Shown piece by piece: positions 1 through 9,000 of a stretch of DNA of 64,000 bases. The position numbers and the translations under genes are program-made. The stretch comes from Capsaspora owczarzaki ATCC 30864 (Eukaryota > Opisthokonta > Filasterea): positions 62,001-126,000 of the forward strand of contig NW_011887292.1 of NCBI RefSeq assembly GCF_000151315.2, written 5' to 3'. The stretch's first letter is position 1. Each line of letters begins with the position of its first letter. Below the pieces are notes generated by a model. The model saw only the letters and a program-made list of their open reading frames with translations, searched no databases and had not been told where the DNA came from.

Positions 1-1
1 C

Positions 2-2959
2 ACCATCTACCGTAGCCAGCCCGCCCCGCAGTGGTTCTCTGTGGTCATCGCTGTGAACCAGCTGACTGCTGTTTTGACCGTGCCGCTTGCCATGTCGACC
101 GCGCCCTCGTTCGATACCGTCTACACGTACACCATCACCAATGCCACATTGATTGGCTCGACTGCGCGCCCTCCATATATTGGCGACTATGCCACAGCAG
201 CCGTCACTGCCCTTGCGCACAACTACCCCAACGGCCTGATTGCCTGGCGCGCCGTGTCCTTGGTCCTGCAAGAAGGAACCGGCTCGTATGTTACGATTGA
301 CCGTGCCTACGGCACGAATGGATCCGTCACTGTGCGCGTTCGCACCGTCACCCTGACCTATGCTCAGTCGGGCGGCGTTGCACTGGCCAGCACGTCCGAC
401 TACACGTCTTTCTCGCAGCTCCTCACGTTTGCCGAGGACGTCAACACCCTCTCGGTCATTGTGTCAACCTCCGGTGACACGCAGCCAGAAGTGGACGAGA
501 TGTTTGGCGTGCTTGTGGAGTTGGTGTCTGGCGGAGCGACTGTCGATCCGACCAAGTCGCTGCTCCGAATCACAATCGCCGAGAATGACGACGCGCACGG
601 CATCATTTCGATGACCCCCGTCTACACGTGCAATGACGAGTCGCCCATCGTTGGCGGTGTCGCGCAACCCAACAACACGGTCAAGGTGTTGCTTCGACGC
701 GCTGGTGGCCTGTTTGGAGACATTACCTTCACGTGGTCGACGCACGACGGTGTGTTCAACAACGCCAGTCTTGCCTCGCAACGCAATGCATCGGGCGCCA
801 TGTCTGACTATGTCGTGGCCAACCAGCAACGCGTCATCTTCCCTGCAGGTGTGGACCGAATGAACCTGAATGTCGTCATTCTCGATGACACAGTGCCCGA
901 GCTGGACGAGTACTTTTACGCTCAGCTCGACGGTGTGCCGATTGGCGGCGCCGTCATCGATCCAGTCAACAACTATACAAACCTCTGCATTGCCCGCAAC
1001 GACAACCCGTACGGCCTGCTCGGAATCGAACTGCCCAGCCCGATGACCCTTGGTCCGAACGGCCAGCACCGCTTTATTGTGTACGAAGGCGGCTTTGTCA
1101 ACGTGACCATCCACCGCTACTATGGCACCTTCCACACCGTCTCTGGCGTCGTTTCGCTCGTAAATGAGAACACGACCAACGCCGACTTTGGCAACGTCAA
1201 CAACATTGCCGTGACGTTCTCCGAGGGCGTGTCTTCCGTCAGCGTGGCGTGGCCAATCGCCAATGACCTTGCCAACGAGCCGTACGAGATGTTTGGTGTC
1301 AAGTTGGTCGCGAACGGCGCGTCGTCCGGCCAGGAAGCCACGTCTGTCGTGACCACCAGCTCGCTGGACTCGTATCTGCCATGCGTTATCGATGCGAGCT
1401 CGTCGAGCGGTGTCATCCGGTTCCAAAGCCTGTTTATCTCCGTGCAAGAATCGGATGGGGATGCCATCCTGACTGTCTCGCGCTCACCGAATGCCTCCTC
1501 CGTGACGTACTCCTCCGACGCCGTGCCAGGAACAGCCTCGGGATCCGATTTCGACGCGTCCAACCAGAACAATACGCATCTGCTTCCCGTGACGGATTCG
1601 ACGCAGCAGTTTTCGATTCACATTGCGAATGATAACATCCCGGAGGGCGACGAATCGTTCTATGTCAGCCTTGTGAATGTCAGCGGCGCGTACCTGTCCT
1701 GGGCCTCGGTGGCGACCGTCACCATTCTCGCCAATGACGACGGCTATGGCGTGGTCGAGTTTGCGCCATCCACGCTCTTTGATACAGACGTGTACCATTT
1801 CTACGAGAATGCCACCTACATTCGGCTGCCCGTTTGGCGTGAGGTCGGCGCGATCGGGCGCATCAACATGACATTCGAGATTTCCACAAACCGCAGTGCT
1901 TCCCCCGATTATCTTGCCTTCTCTCGAGTCGCGCTGCCTTCGTTGAAAGTGGACATGGCACACGACATTGATCCCGCGACCTACGAAATTGTCATGGCTG
2001 ATGGTCAAAATGAGACTGAGATTGTCATTCCGGTCTTTGACATTCCCCGCTATCAAGGCACCAAGTACATGTTTGTCCACCTGAAGAACATTGGCGGTGG
2101 CGCGCGGTTTGGTGCCTCTCGAGCTGTGGTTGTCATGATTCTCGACCTCGATTCCGCCCCAACCAGCTCTGGTGCCAGCTCTGTGGATGCTGCCATCTAC
2201 ACGATCATTCCTAGCGTGCTTGCGCTTCTCTTGTTGCTGTTGCTAATCATTGTCGTCGTTCGTCGCCGGCGTCAAAAGTCCAAAGTCGCCAAGGTCGCTC
2301 CTGCCTTCATGCACCGCAATGACCCGACCGTCGGTCAGATTGAGCTGAATCCGCTTCATCAACTGAATGAGGAGCGCAACGATACGTACGACGATGTTCG
2401 TCCCGGTGCGCGTGAAGGCCTTTACGACACTCTCGGTGGCGGCGGCAGCTCGGTCGGCAACCCGACGTACGATAGCAACGCCACGTACGATAGCTTGTCT
2501 GCTGCCAACTATCAGTCCGCGTCCGCGCAGTATCAGTCGCCGGCTGGGCAGTATCAGTCGCCGGCTGGGCAGTATGACAACTTTGAGGCCCCGGTCTACG
2601 ACAGTGCTGGTGATGAAAAGGCACCTGAGGCCTACGCCCCAGGCTACACGCACATTGCTGGTCGCACCGCCTCTGACCAGCTTCCTGCCCCGCCCGGCCA
2701 GACGCGTCCGCAGCAGTACGCTGCTCTTGATCACGGAGACGCAGGCGTTTCTCCCGAGGTTGATGCAAAGATGCTCGAAGCTGCAGGCGGGCACTACGAC
2801 AGCTTCGCACCTGGCACCAATGCCCCGCCCAACTATGACAATCTCCCCTCTGCGGTAAATTCTGACGCGACAGCCTCGGAGTATGCCACTCCGCGCTCCG
2901 CTCCCCCGCCAGTGTACAGTCGACCCAGATCCAACCCCCAAGACCCAGTCTATGACTAG
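2..2959 (+). CDS. Calx-beta repeat transmembrane protein with tyrosine-rich cytoplasmic tail (5' partial)
   Basis: The frame is open from base 2 to the TAG at 2957-2959, so the N-terminus lies outside the window. The ectodomain holds about five Calx-beta-type units, each with an acidic E-x-D/E-E-x-F strand and ending in a N-D-D/N-D-N turn (for example near 590, 1005 and 1735). Calx-beta repeats are extracellular Ca2+-binding or adhesion modules, as in integrin beta4 and ADGRV1. A Leu/Ile/Val-rich membrane segment follows at about 2197-2260, then a basic stop-transfer patch (RRRRQK). The roughly 230-residue tail has about 17 tyrosines in SH2-ligand-like contexts: YDN (Grb2 type), YQSP and YATP (Crk type), and YDTL/YDSL. 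A 24-bp unit encoding YQSPAGQ is tandemly repeated near 2525-2570. No kinase domain is present. The topology is inferred: a type I adhesion receptor acting as a phosphotyrosine docking platform. Confidence 0.8.
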   Translation, partial: TIYRSQPAPQWFSVVIAVNQLTAVLTVPLAMSTAPSFDTVYTYTITNATLIGSTARPPYIGDYATAAVTALAHNYPNGLIAWRAVSLVLQEGTGSYVTIDRAYGTNGSVTVRVRTVTLTYAQSGGVALASTSDYTSFSQLLTFAEDVNTLSVIVSTSGDTQPEVDEMFGVLVELVSGGATVDPTKSLLRITIAENDDAHGIISMTPVYTCNDESPIVGGVAQPNNTVKVLLRRAGGLFGDITFTWSTHDGVFNNASLASQRNASGAMSDYVVANQQRVIFPAGVDRMNLNVVILDDTVPELDEYFYAQLDGVPIGGAVIDPVNNYTNLCIARNDNPYGLLGIELPSPMTLGPNGQHRFIVYEGGFVNVTIHRYYGTFHTVSGVVSLVNENTTNADFGNVNNIAVTFSEGVSSVSVAWPIANDLANEPYEMFGVKLVANGASSGQEATSVVTTSSLDSYLPCVIDASSSSGVIRFQSLFISVQESDGDAILTVSRSPNASSVTYSSDAVPGTASGSDFDASNQNNTHLLPVTDSTQQFSIHIANDNIPEGDESFYVSLVNVSGAYLSWASVATVTILANDDGYGVVEFAPSTLFDTDVYHFYENATYIRLPVWREVGAIGRINMTFEISTNRSASPDYLAFSRVALPSLKVDMAHDIDPATYEIVMADGQNETEIVIPVFDIPRYQGTKYMFVHLKNIGGGARFGASRAVVVMILDLDSAPTSSGASSVDAAIYTIIPSVLALLLLLLLIIVVVRRRRQKSKVAKVAPAFMHRNDPTVGQIELNPLHQLNEERNDTYDDVRPGAREGLYDTLGGGGSSVGNPTYDSNATYDSLSAANYQSASAQYQSPAGQYQSPAGQYDNFEAPVYDSAGDEKAPEAYAPGYTHIAGRTASDQLPAPPGQTRPQQYAALDHGDAGVSPEVDAKMLEAAGGHYDSFAPGTNAPPNYDNLPSAVNSDATASEYATPRSAPPPVYSRPRSNPQDPVYD

Positions 2960-3386
2960 CGACGAGCGCCAATGGTGGTTCATCAATTGTCTGTGACTTG
3001 CGTTTGCTGCTGTTTACGTGCGGAGTTTCAAGTGCTTGCGGGCTCTCCGTCCGCTGGTCAACCTTGTGTATGCGTTGTACGCCGTGCTCTATTGTTTGTT
3101 GGACCACGCGCTCAATCTTGTCAATAAAACGAATGCTGTTACCCCTGCCGATTTTTGTTTGGTTGTAACATGAACAAGGATTGTTTCACAGTCGGTCAAG
3201 AGAGCGTGTGAGCGAGAGCATTGAACGGAATGAGAACGAGTTTGCATCGGCTTGGTTTGTTAAGCGTTTCAGCGGGTGGTACGAAGCGAGCTGAAGGTAA
3301 TTTCCTCTGAATTGACAGTTACGGGCACTGGTAACTGGCGATACTGTGAGTTCTACGGGCGATGTAAGCTGTGGCGGAGATGCGAG
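2960..3386. other. Intergenic sequence with 3'UTR of the Calx-beta gene
   Basis: Apart from the likely polyadenylation signal I see no gene here. The stretch ends at the TA target site of the Tc1-type element. Confidence 0.5.
3123..3128 (+). terminator. Polyadenylation signal AATAAA of the Calx-beta gene
   Basis: AATAAA lies 164 bases after the stop codon, in otherwise non-coding sequence. This fits a cleavage/polyadenylation signal. Confidence 0.5.
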
Positions 3387-3388
3387 TA

Positions 3389-3503
3389 CTATCCCGATCA
3401 TTAAATTTCGACCCCCCCTCTTTTTTTCACTTTTTCGCCCTCCCTGGGACCTGTGTTGCTTTCCGTCTCGCCCGCGGAATGTTCATTCATGGTACGGTGT
3501 ACC
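3389..3503 (+). repeat. Left terminal inverted repeat of the Tc1-type element
   Basis: This 115-bp repeat begins CTATCCCGATCATTAAATTT and ends GGTACGGTGTACC. Its reverse complement is at 4926-5040. The match stops just inside 3503, where the sequences diverge. Confidence 0.93.
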
Positions 3504-3640
3504 GAACGTCTGATGAACACCGGGAGCGGGGGTTGTGAGTCATATCAGAGCAGCAGCGAGCAAAATAAAAAATATAAGGAAACTCAAAAAATTCACTTTT
3601 CCCGCCCAAATTTTGGTTTGGGTTCAGTCTTTTTGTGCGC

Positions 3641-4762
3641 ATGACTCGCACACGCAGTCAGTCCACGTCCCGCGTGGCTCCCAGACAGCCCCCGGTATGG
3701 CTGCGTCCAACTTCACCAAAAAGACCGCTGCCCGTGCTGGACAAGATGCCCAGGGAGGTCGTCCGCGGTCAAGTGCTCGCGTTGCGAAATGCTGGCCTCT
3801 CCTACAACAAGATCGCCACCCAGCTTCACCTCCCACGTTCTACAGTGATCAGCATCACCCAACGTTTCTCGGGAAGGGCGACGACGAGCGACAGCCCCCG
3901 CCCCGGTCGCCCCAGCAAGCTCAAGTCATTTCACCGCAACAACATTGTAGCACAGATCCTCCTCGATGAGTCCGACACCGCACCCGAAGTGGCCGCCACT
4001 ATGCGCACATTGTCCAAAGTTCGTGTCTCTCCATGCACGATAAGAAGGGTGCTGCATGGTGCAGGACTTGTCAACGGAGCGAAGGTCAAAAAAGCCCTCT
4101 TGAAAGAGACACACAAAGAGCGACGCTTGGCCTTTGCACTCGCTCATCAGCATTGGACCGTCGATGACTGGCTGAGGGTCGTCTTCTCCGACGAGACTGC
4201 TCTCTATCTCTACAGGAACAACAACGGTGGTCGTGTATGGCGTCTGGTTGGCGAAACGTTGACCGATCGATGCGTGCAGGGCACGGTCAAGTTCGGCGGT
4301 GGCCATATCAATGTTTGGGGCGCCATCTCTCGTTTCGGAATTTCGCTTTTCTGCGAGGTCGGCGACGTCATGAACGGCGACACCTACCTCTCAGTTTTGG
4401 AGAGCGAGTTGCTAGCAAGCATTCGCGTGTGGAACAACAAAAACGAGATGATTTTCATGCATGACAACGCCCCTTGTCACAAAAGAAAAGATGTGGCGAA
4501 GTGGTTCGAAACCAATCAGATCACCGTCCTGGACTGGCCTGCGAACTCTCCCGACCTCAACCCCATCGAAAATGCGTGGAACATGGTCAAGAACAAGATC
4601 TACCAGGAGAGGGAGATCAAGAGCAAGGCCGCGTTGTGGGAACGCTTCCAAGCGGTCTACGAAGAAGTGCTCACGCCAGAGGTCTGCCGCGATCTCATTT
4701 CATCGATGCCGCGCCGCATTCAAGCTGTGATAGATGCCAATGGTGGTTATACCAAGTACTGA
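3641..4762 (+). CDS. Tc1-type DDE transposase (DD34E)
   Basis: An intact 373-residue frame runs from ATG 3641 to the TGA at 4760-4762. A GTG lies two codons upstream, but the ATG is the natural start. The N-terminal third has a paired-like helix-turn-helix (around residues 45-75, motif YNKIATQLHLPRSTV) and a second HTH/GRPR-like linker (PRPGRPSK). The catalytic core shows the first Asp in FSDET, the second in HDNAPCH and the Glu in NPIENAW. There are 34 residues between the last two, which is the DD34E spacing of Tc1 rather than the DD34D of mariner. The length is typical for Tc1 transposases (about 340-370). The enzyme would cut and paste the element using the 115-bp inverted repeats. No stop or frameshift is seen. 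Confidence 0.93.
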   Translation: MTRTRSQSTSRVAPRQPPVWLRPTSPKRPLPVLDKMPREVVRGQVLALRNAGLSYNKIATQLHLPRSTVISITQRFSGRATTSDSPRPGRPSKLKSFHRNNIVAQILLDESDTAPEVAATMRTLSKVRVSPCTIRRVLHGAGLVNGAKVKKALLKETHKERRLAFALAHQHWTVDDWLRVVFSDETALYLYRNNNGGRVWRLVGETLTDRCVQGTVKFGGGHINVWGAISRFGISLFCEVGDVMNGDTYLSVLESELLASIRVWNNKNEMIFMHDNAPCHKRKDVAKWFETNQITVLDWPANSPDLNPIENAWNMVKNKIYQEREIKSKAALWERFQAVYEEVLTPEVCRDLISSMPRRIQAVIDANGGYTKY

Positions 4763-4925
4763 AGTGGAGCGAAGGCGCTGCGACACGTTGTTTGTGTGCC
4801 ATGTAATGCTTTGTGAAAATTGGGCAAAAAATCCGCTCTTTTTCTGTTTTTTTGAGTTTCATTTTTGTCTGTTCTCGCTTCGAATCTTAACTCCCAGCCC
4901 GCTGCTTCACTTCTAAAATGTGTCT

Positions 4926-5040
4926 GGTACACCGTACCATGAATGAACATTCCGCGGGCGAGACGGAAAGCAACACAGGTCCCAGGGAGGGCGAAAAAGT
5001 GAAAAAAAGAGGGGGGGTCGAAATTTAATGATCGGGATAG
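4926..5040 (-). repeat. Right terminal inverted repeat of the Tc1-type element
   Basis: This is the exact reverse complement of 3389-3503 by eye. It is followed directly by the TA target duplication at 5041-5042. Confidence 0.93.
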
Positions 5041-5042
5041 TA

Positions 5043-6059
5043 TTCCTGGCAGTGTGGCGTGTGCTTGTTTGACGTGCAATGTGAGTGTTGCTGGTCATGT
5101 GGCTGTTGTCGGCAAAGCCATACAAAGTGCCGTGTTTCTGACTAGCAATGACCAGCTATTTAAAGACGGGGAGTGAGCCCACTGAGCGCCAACGCCGAGC
5201 GCGGTTGAAATTAGTGCATAATGCTCAATCCAGTCTTGTCCTTGCCAACCACGCCCGAAGACGCGCAGTAAAAGTGTGTCAAATGCGTGTCCAAACCAAG
5301 ATGTATGTTTGTAGAAAATGACAGGCGGTTTGGCTGAAGGTAATGCATTTTTAGGGTCAATGCAAATGTCAAAACAATTGCCTTTCAATGCGCAATAAAG
5401 ACAAAAAAATTGTGCCTAAATTTTTGCGAGCTGCCAAGCATCATCATCGCGTGCAACACATTACATATTGTTACTGCAAATGTAAAACCGCGCCAATCGG
5501 CTTTCCAGATGGTTGGGAACTCGTAATACTCGCTGCTTTGTTTGCGCGTCGTTTATCGAGCTGCTGTTCACTTCCACCTGAGCAGACGCGTTCAGCCTTT
5601 GCATCCCTTCTGACTCAAAATCATATTTCTAATCATTGTAAATTCAGGTTGACTCGATGCAGCTGGGCTGTAGTTCCGATTTGAGCGTTCTTGCGAGCAG
5701 GTGCGGTTGTTCTTTCGAATGTTTCCATTTCATCGTCTCCCAAAGGCATCATCGGCAAGCGAGACTGGTTTTATTCTCGGCACACAGCGCTGCCTGATAT
5801 TGTGAATATTCCGCAAGTGCAAGTCGCTCTACGATGGCTGGAGCAAGCGTTGAACGGCTGCAGTTGAGGCCAATTCTCAATCTGGTCGTTTTTCATCCGG
5901 TTGCTCGGTCACTCCGCTCCACCCTTTGATTCGTACGCAAGTCCAGCATGGCACTCGACCGAGAGTCGTTTTCAAGTTCGATCAACAAGCTTTTTTTTTT
6001 TGCTCAACTTCAAAACTCAGTCTACACTACTTTTTTTTTTCCTGCTTTCTGAAATCTGA
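5043..6059. other. Intergenic region, no recognised gene
   Basis: Only short uninformative frames occur, up to 98 codons, and none resembles a known family. T-rich runs at 5991-6000 and 6031-6040 lie just upstream of the next gene's ATG and probably belong to its promoter/5'UTR. Confidence 0.4.
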
Positions 6060-9000
6060 ATGGGATTGTTCAAGAAGGACAGCGATGCTGGGTCTGCGCC
6101 TGCGGCTGGCGGGCCCTCGACGCCGAGCAAGAAGGAGCTGAAGGAGGCCAAGGAGCGCGAGAAGGCCAACGAGAAGAAGAAGGCGCTGATCTCGACGCCC
6201 AACGTCGGCTCGGTCGTCCACACGAGCTCTGGCGGCGGAGCGGCAGCCGGCGGGCAGCAGCAGATCGCAGGACTCGGTAAGAAAAAAAAAAAAATAAAAA
6301 AAAGAAAGAAAGAAGGGAAGACCGCAACAAGGAAAAGGACGAACGAATGACCGACGTCCGACACGCGGCCGCTTTTCGTCGCTGCAATCGCAGGTGTTGA
6401 TGCAAGCGTGTTTGGCGGGTGAGAGTGAGCGTGATCGAGCGAGGGGGAAAGTGTCTGGATGGCAACTTTGCGGCTTTTGTGGCTGCGATTTGCGATTTGC
6501 TTCCATTCTCATCGAGCAGGCAGGTTGGGGGGGGGGGGGTGAAGTTGGCCCTCTCAAGAAGCGAGTCAATGAGTAGGTTGGCGCTGAGAGTCAGAGAGAG
6601 AGAGTCAGAGAGAGAGAGAGAGACAGCGAGAGAGAGTGAAAGCGATGGCAACGGAACCGAAAAACCGAAAAAATAAAAAAATAAATAAAATAAAATAATA
6701 ACAATTCAAACAAACGAACCTGTTTATTATTTTTTTATTATTTTTTTATGCGTAGTTTGCATTGGAAACCGGTCTTTTTTATTTTTTTTATTTTTTATTT
6801 CCTTTGCTTTTCTGTTGCTTGGTTCGCTTCTGTCCTGTCCTTGCAACGCACCGTTTTTCTTCGCAACCATCCTCTGACGTTTTTTCGTGTTGCAGCGAGT
6901 GAGTGATCAAAGGTGGCGCTGAAGGCAGTTGGTTACTCTTTTACTTCCCCATACTCACTCACTCACTCACTCACACTCACTCTTCTACATCAACATGCCT
7001 CAACAACCAACATACCAACCAAAACAACAAACCGCAGCCTTTTCCGACGATCGCTCCATCCCCCCACCACCATCCCTTCATTTCTCAGTTCTCAACCCAG
7101 TGAGTTCTCATCTCAGTCAATCTCAGTCAAATCTCACTTTTGCACGTCGATTTGAACTCGTTGTCTTCCATTCAGGTGCCGCCTTGCAGCGAAACGCATC
7201 CAACGCATCCGCAAGCACGCGACCAGCATCGGGCGCTGCTGCGTTTGCGGCATCGCCGTCGCCATCGAGCGCGGCCGCCGCGCATCACGTTCCGGACAAT
7301 CGTCGGAGCCTTGCTCTCTCTGCACGCTTTGATTCATCCGAGGATTTGACGGGCGTTGGCTTGCACGAGCATGTCGACGTTGACAACCACGAGCACTTGC
7401 TTGCCCTGACAAACAAGGTCAAGGAGTTTTCCGAGCAAATCACGGCGTTCGGACGCCTCTTCCCCTCCGAGCCCAACGATCAGGCCAAGGAAACGGTCAT
7501 TGTGGGCGTCACCAACCTGCACACACTCATCAAGGATATCAGCGAGACCTTCTCGTTCAACCTTGACGACGTCCTCGTCCACCTCAAGACGCTCATTCTG
7601 GCGACCAAGCAGTGGGCTGCCGGCGCAAACCCCACAGACCCGCAGCGCCCGCACAACTTGAACAAGGTTTTGCAGGACATGATCACCGTGTTCGCCCGCA
7701 TCGTCTCAGAGTACATGCAAGGCTTTGCGACGCCCGAGGCCGAGTCTTCTGCTGCGGCACAGTATGCAGCTGCGCTGCCGCTGGCCACCGCAGGCGGCAC
7801 CATCCCCACCACCGCGCCCCCGGCGTTGCAGCACCAGGCGTCAAAGCTGCACGTGAGCGGCGTGTTGCACGATGTGGACGAGGAAGGCAACTTCTTCTCG
7901 TCCATCTCCCAAGACAAGGATCTCGTGGGCATGCTCTTCATGGACGGTGTTGAGGTCTTGAACGCCCGTTGCAAGGAATGGTCGAGCTACACTGGCGAGC
8001 TCTTGTCCTATCTCAAGAGCCGCGTGGCGCTCGAAAAGGAGTACTCGACCAAGCTTGCCAAGCTGTCGAGCGACACCACCGCCACCTTGAACGAAAAGGG
8101 CTGGCTCAACCGCAGCACAATGCACACCAACACGCTCGCCGTGCTCGCGTCGCATGCAGGAGCCGCTGCTCGTCGCACCGAGTTTTCTCACCAGGTCGTT
8201 TCCAAGGTGATTGAGCCGCTGCACGAGCGCCAGACCGAGCACGACAAGTCACGCAAGCGCATCAAGGAGCAGTGGACCAAGGAGCGCAAGCGGCTAGCAG
8301 ACACGCTCGCTGCCACCGACAAGGCCAAAAAGCACTTCCACGACTCTTCGCGCAACTGGGAAAAGTCGCTGCTCGAGAAGAAAAAGGAGGAAGCGACGCC
8401 CATGCGCCTCAAGCTGGACAAGCGCATCAAGGACGAGGAGGAGGCCCGTGCCAAATGCGGTGCCGCCAACGACGCCTACAAGCAACAGCTCGTTGTTGCC
8501 AACAAGGCCGTCGTGGACTTTGAGGCCTTCTTGCGCAACGTCATCCGCACCCTGAAAATCTTATCCGAGACGTGCGAGCACAAGAGCAAGAACACGGTCG
8601 GACGCCTGCACCAGCTCGAGTACGTCCTCGTCTCGCCCTACGAGGACGAAATGATCAGCCTGATTGATCACACCAAGCACATCAACAACGTGGAAGATGT
8701 CGCACGCTACGTTGCGCGTCAGTCTGCTGGCCAAGAGTTGAAGGTCGAGTCCGTCGAGTACGAGGACTTTTCCCTCCAGCAGGAGACCGCAGCCTATTCG
8801 GGACACGAGCGTTCGGGCCACCTTGGTACTTTGCCTGAGCAACGCGGCAACCACAACGCCACCGGTGGCGGCTTGCTTCAAGTCCCTGGACTCGCCTCAT
8901 CGGCCATGTCTGGCTCGACGAGCGCCGTGAATGGCCATGTCTTCCGTCGTTCCGACGTCCCCGGTCGTTGCGCACACTGCCAAAAGTACGCCTTTTTCAA

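Larger units (their letters stand above)
3389..5040 (+). mobile_element. Complete Tc1/mariner-superfamily DNA transposon
   Basis: The element is 1652 bp. It is bounded by 115-bp inverted repeats that match base for base as far as I can read, including the homopolymer lengths. It is flanked by a duplicated TA (3387-3388 and 5041-5042), the hallmark target site of Tc1/mariner elements. One uninterrupted transposase frame fills the interior. It sits between the 3' end of the Calx-beta gene and the F-BAR/RhoGAP gene and interrupts no recognised coding sequence. Identical ends, an intact frame and a clean target duplication indicate recent insertion, and the copy may still be mobile. Confidence 0.93.
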
